A stretch of 64,000 nucleotides of DNA from Flagellimonas algicola (GTDB lineage: Bacteria > Bacteroidota > Bacteroidia > Flavobacteriales > Flavobacteriaceae): contig NZ_VCNI01000001.1 of NCBI RefSeq assembly GCF_005937185.1, positions 124,001 to 188,000 of the forward strand. Direction: 5' to 3'. Both the position numbers and the translations under genes were made by a program. The notes below the pieces were generated by a model. It worked only from the letters and a program-made list of their open reading frames with translations. It was not told the origin of the DNA and made no database searches. The number at the start of each line of letters is the position of its first letter. Position 1 is the first letter of the stretch. Positions 38,462 through 46,804 of the stretch are shown here, piece after piece.

Positions 38462-39223
38462 ATGATATCAAAAGGAAAAGTAGCCGTTGTAACAGGTGCA
38501 ACAGGCGGAATTGGCTTTCAAGTTGCAAAAAGACTCGGAAAGGATGGATACACTGTGATCTTGAATGGAATAGAGGATGAAGTTGGAGCCCAAAGAATAA
38601 AAGAACTAACCGATGAAGGCATCACAGCAGAATACTACGGTTTTGATGTTACCAATGAAGAAGCTGTAAACGCCAACATCAACACTATAGGGGAAAAGTA
38701 TGGAAAAATAGATGCACTGATAAACAACGCGGGAGGTCTGGGAGGAAGGTCCAGGTTTGAGGAGATGACAACGGAATTCTATAGAGGGGTAATGGCCTTG
38801 AATCTTGATTCAACATTTTTCGTTTCCCGAGCGGCCATACCTTATCTTAAAAAAGGAGAAACCCCATCAATTATTAACTATACTTCCATAGCAGGATGGA
38901 ATGCGGGTGGACCTGGCGCAGGTATCTATGGCACTTCAAAAGCAGCCGTGCATGCCATTACAAGGGCATTGGCAAAAGATCTTGCGGAATATGGTATTCG
39001 CGTGAACGCTGTATCTCCAGGGACAATTGATACACCATTTCACACACAGATCAAATCTACCAAACCAGAGGTATTTGCTTCCTGGAAAAACAATATCTTA
39101 CTAGGGCGATTGGGACAACCCGAGGAAGTTGCTTCCGTTATTTCGTTTTTGGTGGGTAATGATGCGGCATTTTTAACAGCCGAAACCATCCAAGTAGGTG
39201 GTGGACAAGGTTTAGGAATATAA
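38462..39223 (+). CDS. Short-chain dehydrogenase/reductase, probable DEH reductase (1)
   Basis: A 253-aa classical SDR with cofactor motif TGATGGIG at 12-19, NNAGG near 88-92, catalytic Ser in YTSIAG near 142, YGTSK near 157-161 and the PG motif VSPGTIDTPF. In alginate loci such an SDR reduces 4-deoxy-L-erythro-5-hexoseulose uronate (DEH) to 2-keto-3-deoxygluconate. The acidic/hydrophobic residues after strand 2 (NGIEDE) do not decide between NADH and NADPH. Second gene of the MFS-SDR-SDR set, followed after one base by the second SDR. Confidence 0.85.
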   Translation: MISKGKVAVVTGATGGIGFQVAKRLGKDGYTVILNGIEDEVGAQRIKELTDEGITAEYYGFDVTNEEAVNANINTIGEKYGKIDALINNAGGLGGRSRFEEMTTEFYRGVMALNLDSTFFVSRAAIPYLKKGETPSIINYTSIAGWNAGGPGAGIYGTSKAAVHAITRALAKDLAEYGIRVNAVSPGTIDTPFHTQIKSTKPEVFASWKNNILLGRLGQPEEVASVISFLVGNDAAFLTAETIQVGGGQGLGI

Positions 39224-39224
39224 A

Positions 39225-39986
39225 ATGGGAATGAAGAGATTAGAAGGAAAAATAGCTGTCGTTACTGGAGGCTCAAGAGACATTGGGCGGGCCATTTCGG
39301 TTAAGCTTGCCAAAGAAGGCGCAAAATTGGTTGTGAATTACTACAACTCTGAATCAGCGGCCATGGAAACCATTGAAGAAATAAAATCTTTGGGACAGGA
39401 AGCCATTGCCGTAAAAGCGGATGTTTCAAATCTGGGCGACATCAATAACCTTAAAACAAAGGTGATTGAAGCTTTTGGAGGTAAGGTTGATATCCTAGTA
39501 AACAATGCCGGAGGGCTTTTCGCCAGAAAAACATTGGGAGAATTTGATGAAAGTTTTTACAACTTGGTCATGAATGTAAATTTTAAATCCACGGTGTTCG
39601 TGTCCCAGGCTTTTGAACCCATAATGGGCCAAGGAGGCTCAATCATTAATCTATCATCCTTGGCAGCAAGAGATGGCGGAGGAGGAGGCTCGGCCTTGTA
39701 CAGTTCTTCAAAAGGGGCGGTTAGTACATTCACCAGGGCCATGGCCAAAGAACTCGGACCCAAAGGAATTCGAGTAAACGCCCTTTGTCCTGGCTTAATA
39801 GGAACCAAGTTCCACGATGACTTTACCAAAGATGAAGTTCGTTCCAAAGTAGCATCCGGCACGCCGTTAAGGAGAGAAGGAACAGCTCAGGAAGTTGCTG
39901 ATTTAACGGCTTATTTGGCCTCTGATGAAGCCTCTTTTATAACTGGGAACAATATTGATATTAACGGTGGCTTGGCGTTTAGTTAA
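39225..39986 (+). CDS. Short-chain dehydrogenase/reductase, probable DEH reductase (2)
   Basis: A 253-aa classical SDR with TGGSRDIG near 15-22, VNNAGGLF near 92-99, Ser in NLSSLAA near 146 and the catalytic YSSSK near 162-166. It starts one base after the first SDR; an in-frame ATG at 39231 is an alternative. The Arg in TGGSRDIG is common in SDRs of the NADPH-leaning FabG/A1-R type, so the two paralogues may differ in cofactor. Only one DEH reductase is strictly required, and the second could act on another uronate or give cofactor flexibility. Not distinguishable from sequence alone. Confidence 0.83.
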   Translation: MGMKRLEGKIAVVTGGSRDIGRAISVKLAKEGAKLVVNYYNSESAAMETIEEIKSLGQEAIAVKADVSNLGDINNLKTKVIEAFGGKVDILVNNAGGLFARKTLGEFDESFYNLVMNVNFKSTVFVSQAFEPIMGQGGSIINLSSLAARDGGGGGSALYSSSKGAVSTFTRAMAKELGPKGIRVNALCPGLIGTKFHDDFTKDEVRSKVASGTPLRREGTAQEVADLTAYLASDEASFITGNNIDINGGLAFS

Positions 39987-40094
39987 GAAAAAAAGAGGAA
40001 ATCTGAACTGCTGGACAGTAGGTTTTTGATTTGCTCGAAACACTTGGATAACTTTAGATAATCTCGCATTAAATGGCGAGTATCAAATTGTAAA

Positions 40095-41360
40095 ATGGCC
40101 GAAAAGCGAACTCTATTTAAAAAATTAGTTGCCCTTGTGCTGGCTTTCGGCCCTGGTATTTTTGCCATTGGTTATACCATCGGTACAGGAAGCGTTACTT
40201 CAATGATTGTGGCGGGGAGCACGTATGGTATGCAACTTTTATGGGTGCTATTGCTCAGTTGTTTTTTTTCTGGGATTCTCATTCATGTTTATGGCAATTT
40301 TACCCTGATTACAGGAGAAACTGCACTATTTGCGTTCAAAAAACACCTTAAATGGGGCAAGGTCATGGCAATTCTGGTCATCATGGGAATTGCTTTAGGT
40401 CAGTGGAATTCTTTGATGGGAATTATGGGAATTTCCGCTAATATCATTTATGAGATATTCGCGATTTACTTTCCACAAATCTCTGAAAACAAATATGAAA
40501 TAGTGATTGTCATCGCTGTGTCGGTCACGTCTATTTTATATGCCCTTCTTTTGGTGGGCAAGTATTCTTTCTTTGAAAAGATCCTGGTCATTTTTGTCAC
40601 TATAATGGGATTCTCCTTTCTAATATCCCTATGTATGGTTTACCCATTGCCCGTTGATGTGGTACGGGGACTTGTTCCCAGTATTCCAGAAGTGCCAGGA
40701 GGTAAAATGCTGGTGGCCGCGTTTGTTGGAACCACCATGGCAGCGGCAACTTTTTTATCACGTCCACTATTTGTAAAAGGCAAGGGTTGGACGGTTAATA
40801 ATCTTAAGGAACAAAAAAAAGATGCGATCTTGGCAGCCATCTTGGTATTTGTAATTAGCGCTGCTATTATGGCGGTTGCCACCGGGGCACTTTTTTATGA
40901 TGGAAAACCGGTAACCCAAGTATTGGATATGGTCAACACTTTGGAACCTGTAGCCGGGAAATTTGCACTGACGCTGTTCTTTTTTGGAACCCTAAGTGCT
41001 GGACTTTCCTCAATATTCCCCATTTTACTGATTGTCCCCATTTTAATTGCAGACTTCCAATCGGGGGAATTGGACACCAGTTCCAAACAGTTCAAACGAA
41101 TTACGGCCTTTGCTTGTCTGTTTGCCCTAATTGTTCCCATATTTGGGTCAAACCCGGTTGAGATGCAGATTCTTTCCCAGATTTTCAATGTTTTTGTGCT
41201 GCCCTTGGTAATCATCGGGATTCTGCTGCTGATCAATAACAAAAAATTGATGAAGGGAAATAAGACAGGGACATGGATCAATATAGGCCTAATTGCTGCA
41301 CTGTTCTTTTCCCTAATTATCTCTTACAATGGAGTATTGGCATTGACCAATTATTTCTAG
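40095..41360 (+). CDS. Nramp-fold transporter without canonical metal-binding residues
   Basis: A 421-aa protein with about 11 membrane helices and the overall Nramp (SLC11) sequence pattern: helix 1 starts GPGIFAIGY and ends QLLWVLLLS, as in metal transporters. The metal ligands are missing: the helix-1 DPGN motif is replaced by IGTGSVT, and the helix-6 MPHN motif by TTMAAATFL. It is therefore unlikely to carry Mn2+ or Fe2+ and may have another substrate; its place 108 bp after the SDR genes suggests an alginate-related solute or a counter-ion. Database tools would probably call it a divalent metal transporter. The family call is from pattern recognition, and the substrate is unknown. Confidence 0.75.
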   Translation: MAEKRTLFKKLVALVLAFGPGIFAIGYTIGTGSVTSMIVAGSTYGMQLLWVLLLSCFFSGILIHVYGNFTLITGETALFAFKKHLKWGKVMAILVIMGIALGQWNSLMGIMGISANIIYEIFAIYFPQISENKYEIVIVIAVSVTSILYALLLVGKYSFFEKILVIFVTIMGFSFLISLCMVYPLPVDVVRGLVPSIPEVPGGKMLVAAFVGTTMAAATFLSRPLFVKGKGWTVNNLKEQKKDAILAAILVFVISAAIMAVATGALFYDGKPVTQVLDMVNTLEPVAGKFALTLFFFGTLSAGLSSIFPILLIVPILIADFQSGELDTSSKQFKRITAFACLFALIVPIFGSNPVEMQILSQIFNVFVLPLVIIGILLLINNKKLMKGNKTGTWINIGLIAALFFSLIISYNGVLALTNYF

Positions 41361-41414
41361 AAATTCCATTTGATTTTTTACCAATAAAAAAATAGCAAGT
41401 CCATTTTTGGAATA

Positions 41415-42257
41415 TCAATGCGAGTTTTCGCCTATCCAAGTTCTGAATGGAGAAGCCTTGTCCCTGCTTACCACTATTGTTTGAGGTAAGTCAACTATAT
41501 CATGGGTCTTAAGGGTTACTTCAATTTTGCCGTAGCTTCCACTCTCAAAAGCATCTATTATGGCTTTGGAAAGTATAAACTTTCTATTCGCCCTAAAAAA
41601 ACGATTATCCAATAGGCCCTCCATTTCTTTCAATGTCAATTCCGAAGAGAATTTGTTGTAATGGGAATCCACTACATAGGTAATCCCCAGTAACGAGTAC
41701 GCTGCAATGATTTCCTTCTGATTCAACAACTTAAAGGTAAAGGCATCTTTCACCTTGATTCTGGCATCTGGAGCAATATTCAAGGATTCCTGATTTTGCT
41801 TGTTTGACAGTAAAAACAAACCAAAGTAAACCATATGCAAAAGCAGGATAAACAGGAGGGCAACAAGTGTATCCTTGGTATAAAAAACAAACGAAAGGGA
41901 TAGCCGTTGCCCCTCAAAAAAGAGATGATCCAACAACTCGTTCAATAGAATGGTGAAAATGATCACGCTTAGGGTGTGCAAGGTCAGCTGATAAGTTACC
42001 CTTTTGACGAAATCCTTGTTTAATGGCATTTTGCGATTGAGCCAGCGAATTCCCAATGCGTAAAACTCGATAATCAAATAGGTGGTCAGCACATCTACCA
42101 AATAGTAATAGATATGCTGAACATCCATATTTTGAAAATTGTAGGTAATCAGAAAATTGAGGGAGGTAACAGATACGGTAACGATCCAAATATAAGGTCG
42201 TTTAAAAAGCAAATTCTGGTTTATTTTTGTTGCCTCCCCCATGTCCTTGTGCATCAT
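41415..42257 (-). CDS. Membrane-anchored LytTR-family transcriptional regulator
   Basis: A 280-aa protein with four predicted membrane helices (about 22-40, 48-68, 88-106, 125-150) and a C-terminal LytTR DNA-binding domain (about 175-278), with the characteristic ITYVVDSHYNKF, LKEMEGLLDNRFFRANRKFILSK region and a final basic stretch. Such proteins couple a membrane signal to transcription without a separate kinase. Its start overlaps the stop of the upstream beta-lactamase-like gene by 4 bp, so the two are translationally coupled and it may regulate that operon. The signal is unknown. Confidence 0.85.
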   Translation of the reverse strand: MMHKDMGEATKINQNLLFKRPYIWIVTVSVTSLNFLITYNFQNMDVQHIYYYLVDVLTTYLIIEFYALGIRWLNRKMPLNKDFVKRVTYQLTLHTLSVIIFTILLNELLDHLFFEGQRLSLSFVFYTKDTLVALLFILLLHMVYFGLFLLSNKQNQESLNIAPDARIKVKDAFTFKLLNQKEIIAAYSLLGITYVVDSHYNKFSSELTLKEMEGLLDNRFFRANRKFILSKAIIDAFESGSYGKIEVTLKTHDIVDLPQTIVVSRDKASPFRTWIGENSH

Positions 42258-44017
42258 TTGTCAATGCGTTTAAATCTATATCCGGATAGATACAATGAAG
42301 AAGTACCATCCGATTCTTTTTTCAATTTAACAGTTTCCCCGCCAAAGAAATCAAAATTGTAGCCAGGAATTACTGCCAGCTCTTCCGATATTGGTGATAA
42401 ACCTAATTGAATACCCATTTCCCTTGGATATTTGCCACTTCCCTGAATCTCCAAGACATTTTCTGAATTAATAAACAACTGAAGCTTGTCAATGGTTTGG
42501 TAGTCATTATCACTATAATTGGCCACGGTGTAGGTACCCACAGCTCTTTTCCACGAATTGGGTATTGTTTTGGTCCTTATTTTGGATCCCATAACATGTC
42601 GAGTACCACTTTCAAATTGTTCGCCAATGATTATCTCTCCTTCGGATTCTTTCCAAAAAACATCCATGGCATGAATTTTTACGCCCATGACTTTTACATA
42701 TAATTTGATAAGCCCATTGGAGTAGGGTACACCTACCCCTTTCTTGTTCTCCGCTTTGAGATCAACATCAAAAGCATTACCATTTCTCTTAAAGTTTAAT
42801 AGTCCAATGGAGGTGCTATAGGTACCTTCAATTTTCTTGAAATCCTCGTTGCTAAGCGTAACTTTTTTGTAGTTGACTTTCGGTTTTTCCGCTTGGTGAT
42901 TTTTAGAAGCTTTGTACTTTTTACCCATGAAGGCATATAATTTTCCCCAGCTGTCCCAATGGATGGAGCTACTGGAATTGGAGTTACTACAAATCACGAT
43001 GGAAGTATCCAGTTCTGGAATAAAAAAGATGTAGGAATAAAAGGGCTCGTGGACTCCAGCTTTTTTTACGCGGGTATGCCCAGTTTTCAAGGGTAATAGT
43101 TCCCACATCAACCCTATTCCCGTATCAAACGCCAAAGGGGCATTGGTAAACTGCTTTTGGAGTGCATCTTCAACCATGGCATCGCTTAGAAATCCTCGAG
43201 CACTTTTTCGTCCTGTTTTGGTGTACAACCGAGCTATTTTAAGCATATCAGCGGCGCTCGAGGTTACCCCATCTGATCCTGAATGGCTGTATTTGTAGGT
43301 TTCTGTTTCCACCTCACGCACATAGCCCTTGGTATTTTTGGCAGGGCCAAAATAGGAATGGGTCATCTGCAGCGGTTTAAAAATGTTCTCTTCAACATAG
43401 TCTTCATAGGGCATCCCGGATACACGTTCTACAAGCAAGGCCAATAGGTCAACGCCCCAATCTGAATATTGATAAACCCTCCCCGGCGGGGAAATAAGAT
43501 ATTCTTCCTTGGAATTTTGCAAGAGATGCTCTAAAGGTTCAGGTTCTTTCTTCATGAATCCTTTGGCTCGTAACCTCGGTAGGCCAGCATAATGGGAAAG
43601 CATATGCCTAATGGTAATTTTACTGTCCTCTCCAAAATGGGATTTCATGGCAAAGTCGGTCACGTAATGGGAATACGCCTCATCCAAATCAACAAGCCCA
43701 TCGGTGCATAACTTTAGGACAGCGGTTGATGTAATGATTTTGGATACCGACCCAATGGGATATTCTGTGTCTTTGGTTGCCTTGGTGTTTTTGGACTTGT
43801 CCGAGAATCCAAACCCTTCCGACATAATCAACTGATTTTCAATTTCCATGGCAATACTTACACCGGTAATATTGTGCTTTTTCATTTTTTTGAGGATGTG
43901 CTTCCTGAAATCTTGTTTAAAGCTGGACAGTTCCTCTGGTGAAAACTTTTTTTGAGCGTTCAGGGTTCCTAAAAATAGCAGCCCAAGTACTACAAGTGCG
44001 TTTTGATAATGTTTCAT
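42254..44017 (-). CDS. Serine hydrolase of the beta-lactamase/class C (S12) family
   Basis: 587 aa from the ATG at 44015-44017, chosen because it opens a signal peptide (ALVVLGLLFLGTLNAQ); a longer frame to 44131 adds 38 residues that do not look like a protein start. The S12 domain (about 25-370) has the nucleophile motif SVSK in PIGSVSKIIT, YSD in YQYSDWG and a KAGVHE-type third box. The C-terminal part (about 400-587) is beta-rich and of unknown function. The family includes D-alanyl-D-alanine peptidases, esterases and class C beta-lactamases; an enzyme acting on a peptide or ester in the periplasm is most likely. Forms an operon with the LytTR regulator. Confidence 0.88.
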   Translation of the reverse strand: MKHYQNALVVLGLLFLGTLNAQKKFSPEELSSFKQDFRKHILKKMKKHNITGVSIAMEIENQLIMSEGFGFSDKSKNTKATKDTEYPIGSVSKIITSTAVLKLCTDGLVDLDEAYSHYVTDFAMKSHFGEDSKITIRHMLSHYAGLPRLRAKGFMKKEPEPLEHLLQNSKEEYLISPPGRVYQYSDWGVDLLALLVERVSGMPYEDYVEENIFKPLQMTHSYFGPAKNTKGYVREVETETYKYSHSGSDGVTSSAADMLKIARLYTKTGRKSARGFLSDAMVEDALQKQFTNAPLAFDTGIGLMWELLPLKTGHTRVKKAGVHEPFYSYIFFIPELDTSIVICSNSNSSSSIHWDSWGKLYAFMGKKYKASKNHQAEKPKVNYKKVTLSNEDFKKIEGTYSTSIGLLNFKRNGNAFDVDLKAENKKGVGVPYSNGLIKLYVKVMGVKIHAMDVFWKESEGEIIIGEQFESGTRHVMGSKIRTKTIPNSWKRAVGTYTVANYSDNDYQTIDKLQLFINSENVLEIQGSGKYPREMGIQLGLSPISEELAVIPGYNFDFFGGETVKLKKESDGTSSLYLSGYRFKRIDK

Positions 44018-44320
44018 GATTCTAATTCGTTTTTGATTAAATGTTGGATGAATGTAGTGGTGATTGGGCACCAGAATCGCATAAAACCATTCAAAACAAA
44101 GTGAATCGCTATAAAATTTAGATTCAATCACAGCTTGAGGTTTAGGGTACCTAGAATTCTGATTTTGAAATTGATTTGCTTAAAGAGCGTTTCCTTATAG
44201 ATTAGGCAAATTGCAAATGGCAAACTTAGTAAGGTAAGGGTCATTGGGCTCTTCCAGAATGTAAAGGATTAGAAAGTAAGCTTTGTTTTTGGGGAGTATT
44301 TTGCATTTGGCTGGAAAATA

Positions 44321-44352
44321 TTGGAAATTAACTAAGGTTAATTGTATATTTG
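44321..44352 (+). promoter_or_regulatory. Promoter of tRNA-Arg
   Basis: TTG (44321-44323), a 21-bp spacer and TATATTTG (44345-44352) match the consensus. It is followed by CACCCGC, similar to the sequence after the tRNA-Ser promoter. Transcription would start about 70 nt before the mature tRNA. Confidence 0.75.
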
Positions 44353-44365
44353 CACCCGCAAAATA

Positions 44366-44418
44366 GGTCGCGTAGCTTCCCGAAAAACAAATCGGGACTG
44401 GCAGCTTCGCCACGCGAC
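44366..44418 (+). repeat. Palindromic leader element copying the tRNA-Arg 5' end
   Basis: GGTCGCGTAGCT at 44366-44377 is identical to the first 12 bases of the tRNA-Arg gene at 44431-44442. It is also the left arm of a long imperfect hairpin: GTCGCGT pairs with ACGCGAC (44412-44418), and an inner TCCCGA/TCGGGA stem lies inside. The element sits between the tRNA promoter and the tRNA, so it forms the 5' leader of the precursor. Confidence 0.65.
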
Positions 44419-44430
44419 ATGAAATAGCAA

Positions 44431-44504
44431 GGTCGCGTAGCTCAGCTGGATAGAGCATCTGCCTTCTAAGCAGACGGTCGAAGGTTCGAATCCTTCCGCG
44501 ATCA
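44431..44504 (+). tRNA. tRNA-Arg (anticodon TCT)
   Basis: The acceptor stem GGTCGCG pairs with CGCGATC (one G-U). The anticodon loop CTTCTAA has TCT at 44465-44467, and the T-arm is AGGTTCGAATCC. CCA is not encoded. It reads AGA/AGG codons. Confidence 0.97.
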
Positions 44505-44517
44505 CGAATAAATGAAA

Positions 44518-44570
44518 GAAGTTCCTGTATAAATCAAGCTTGCTTGGATTTGTAGATGGAACTTTTTTAT
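44518..44570 (+). terminator. Terminator of tRNA-Arg
   Basis: GAAGTTCC and GGAACTTTTTT form the base of a long imperfect hairpin whose upper stem pairs AAATCAAG with CTTGGATTT; the 3' arm runs into a T-run. It starts 14 bp after the tRNA. Confidence 0.8.
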
Positions 44571-44828
44571 TTTCAGCACGGAGCGGTAAAGGAAGTGCCC
44601 AGGAAATTCTTCCGTGATTACCCTAAAGCAAGAGAAGCCCTGAAAGTAATTTCAGAGTATTTATTTTATATAACTGCTTATCAACATCCAGTTCATATAA
44701 ATCCCTACTGCCTCGGTAATCTTCCCATCGCTTGATATGCTCATTTCCAGATGTACTTTTAACCCATACATGTCAGGTTAGATCAAGCTAATTTTAATTT
44801 TTTAAGTTTGTTTATAGTCAACTAAGGG
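44571..44828. other. Intergenic stretch with no recognised gene
   Basis: About 260 bp of AT-rich sequence between the tRNA-Arg terminator and the sigma factor region. No convincing reading frame, RNA or repeat was seen. A TTCCGTGATTACC segment near 44611 faintly resembles the 3' end of the tRNA and may be a decayed fragment; this is weak. Confidence 0.5.
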
Positions 44829-44846
44829 AAAGTGTCAACATAGTGC
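44829..44846 (+). promoter_or_regulatory. 18-bp motif before the first ECF sigma gene
   Basis: AAAGTGTCAACATAGTGC; a copy with two changes stands before the FecR gene at 45541-45558. Both are followed at different distances by a CCTAT-G-GG-like segment. Probably a promoter or operator of the sigma/FecR system. Confidence 0.5.
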
Positions 44847-44850
44847 TCCT

Positions 44851-45456
44851 ATGGGCATCGGATTATCTATGGATCAGGGAAATTTATGGTCAAAATTTAA
44901 AGCAGGCGACAAGTCCGCATTCGAATCCGTTTATAATTTATGTATTGATGATATGTATGCATACGGATTGAAACTGGATACGGATAGGGAACTCGTCAAG
45001 GACTGTATCCAAGAAGTATTTATTGACATCTATGAACATAGAAATGCCATAGCCGAACCGCAAAACATCAAGTTTTATATCCTCAAAGCACTAAAACACT
45101 CTATATTCAAAAAAAGGAAAAAGGAAAGAAAGAAGACAAAATTCCATGAACAACCTGGACTGAGCTTTAGTGCTGGTCAGAATTTCGAAGACCGAAGAAT
45201 TTTGTCCGAATTGGATGCGGAAAAAAAGCGTTTGGTCAATGAGGCTCTAGAGACTCTAAGCACAAAACAGAAAGAAATCATGTATTTACGGTTCAGTGTG
45301 GGCTTAAGCTATGATGAGATTTCCGAAATCGTAAAGATTGACCATGCTTCCGTTAGAAAACAGGTATATCGCGCCGTAAAAAAGTTAAGAAATAGCAAAG
45401 CTTTCGACGATTACAAGGGTATTGTTTTATTCTATTCGATGTTAAGGGTGTTTTAG
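44851..45456 (+). CDS. ECF-type RNA polymerase sigma-70 factor (first module)
   Basis: A 201-aa ECF sigma factor. Region 2 lies at about 12-80 (KAGDKSAFESVYNLCIDDMYAYG, DCIQEVFIDIYEHR) and region 4 at about 130-185 (TLSTKQKEIMYLRFSVGLSYDEISEIV, helix-turn-helix). An ATG at 44869 (MDQGNLWSKF) is an equally good start and leaves more room after the 18-bp motif. It probably directs transcription of the susC/susD and peptidase genes downstream, held inactive by the FecR-type anti-sigma factor encoded next. No homologue-level identity can be given. Confidence 0.92.
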   Translation: MGIGLSMDQGNLWSKFKAGDKSAFESVYNLCIDDMYAYGLKLDTDRELVKDCIQEVFIDIYEHRNAIAEPQNIKFYILKALKHSIFKKRKKERKKTKFHEQPGLSFSAGQNFEDRRILSELDAEKKRLVNEALETLSTKQKEIMYLRFSVGLSYDEISEIVKIDHASVRKQVYRAVKKLRNSKAFDDYKGIVLFYSMLRVF

Positions 45457-45540
45457 TAGCCGCATTTAATATGCTGTTATTCAATCAATTATAACAACAT
45501 TGTTCTTCCGTCAACGAAAATTCTAAAAAAAATCTTAAAA

Positions 45541-45558
45541 AAAGTGTCCACAAAGTGC
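45541..45558 (+). promoter_or_regulatory. 18-bp motif before the first FecR gene
   Basis: AAAGTGTCCACAAAGTGC matches 16 of 18 bases of the motif at 44829-44846 and stands 35 bp before the FecR start, followed by TTTTGTCCCTATAGGATAAATAG. A promoter here would let FecR be made separately from the sigma gene. Confidence 0.5.
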
Positions 45559-45592
45559 AAACTTTTGTCCCTATAGGATAAATAGCATAGCC

Positions 45593-46804
45593 TTGGAGGA
45601 TTTGACCAAATATCTTGATGACGAAAAATTTGTAGACTGGATAGCCCATCCCACTACTGAAAAGGATGCATATTGGGCAAACTTCATTAAAGAAAATCCT
45701 GAAGAGGAATCCAAAATCCGCATCTTAAAGGAGTATCTCGGAACTTTGCAAGCATCCAATGAAAAACTTTCCCAAAACCAAAAACAGAAAATTTTAGATC
45801 AATTGTATGTGAGGACTGGTTTGGGTAATTCCCGCCGAAGCCCCATATATCTCAATTTTCTTAAATACGCCGCCGTCTTTGTAATTCTAATCGGGACGGT
45901 AATTTATTTGAGCACAGGCAAAACAAATGGGGAGAAGCCCAACATGGAGTCTTTGCTACAAGTATCCATAGATTCAGCTATTGATACAAGGTTGATTCTT
46001 GAAAACGACCAAGAGATTGCAATCGATCAAAAACGCTCTGTAATTAACTACTCCGGAAGCAATAACCTTGTAATCAATAAAAAGGATACTCTGGATATCC
46101 GCAATGGTGATACCACGGATGACCTACAAATGAACCAACTTATAGTTCCATATGGTAAACACAGCAGAATAACCCTGGCAGATGGTTCCATTGTTCATGT
46201 AAATTCTGGATCCAGGTTGGTCTTTCCAAAAGTTTTTAAAGGAAATTCTCGGGAAGTTTATTTGGATGGCGAAGCTTTCTTTGAGGTTGAATCGGACGCT
46301 AACAAACCTTTTACAGTTAAGGTTTTGAAGGACGATGATTTTTCCGTAACAGCAGTGGGAACCAAGTTCAATGTGAACTCTTACAGCAATAATGATAGGG
46401 TGACTACGGTCTTGACCGAAGGAGAAGTCTTTTTAACCAATGAAACTAAAAACAAGTTGTTCGGAAAGGGAAGAAAAACTACTATGAAACCGGGGGAGCT
46501 GACTGAATGGAATGTGTCGGCAAAAGCTGTACAGCGCCAAATGCGGGTGGACACGGAAATCTATATTTCTTGGATTAGGGGACTGCTTATTTTTAAGGGA
46601 GAACCATTACAAGATGTAGTGAGGCGCTTGGAAACGTATTACAATATCAACATTGAATTAGGAGAAAATGTTGATCAGCAATTCAAGCTCACAGGAAAAT
46701 TGGATCTTAATGATTCAATTGAAGAAACCATGGAAAATTTGGCCGTTTCGGCTTCAGCTAACTTTGAAAAAAATGGAATCAAAGGCTATTTGATTACCAA
46801 ATAA
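45593..46804 (+). CDS. FecR-family anti-sigma factor (first module)
   Basis: 403 aa from a TTG start at 45593; no in-frame ATG exists nearby, and the first residues (EDLTKYLDDEKFVDWI) fit the usual cytoplasmic anti-sigma N-terminus. Order: N-terminal sigma-binding region (about 1-85), one membrane helix (about 86-106, FLKYAAVFVILIGTVIYL), periplasmic FecR domain (about 180-300, with VPYGKHSRITLADGSIVHVNSGS and EAFFEVE) and a C-terminal STN-like/DUF4974 region (about 325-400). It would hold the ECF sigma factor until the SusC STN domain signals substrate binding. The gene sits between the sigma and susC genes. Confidence 0.9.
   Translation: MEDLTKYLDDEKFVDWIAHPTTEKDAYWANFIKENPEEESKIRILKEYLGTLQASNEKLSQNQKQKILDQLYVRTGLGNSRRSPIYLNFLKYAAVFVILIGTVIYLSTGKTNGEKPNMESLLQVSIDSAIDTRLILENDQEIAIDQKRSVINYSGSNNLVINKKDTLDIRNGDTTDDLQMNQLIVPYGKHSRITLADGSIVHVNSGSRLVFPKVFKGNSREVYLDGEAFFEVESDANKPFTVKVLKDDDFSVTAVGTKFNVNSYSNNDRVTTVLTEGEVFLTNETKNKLFGKGRKTTMKPGELTEWNVSAKAVQRQMRVDTEIYISWIRGLLIFKGEPLQDVVRRLETYYNINIELGENVDQQFKLTGKLDLNDSIEETMENLAVSASANFEKNGIKGYLITK

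Noticed and set aside
44195..44458. 87-codon minus-strand frame across the tRNA-Arg promoter and leader
   Set aside because: It overlaps a well-supported promoter, the palindrome and the tRNA 5' end, and shows no protein family signs.
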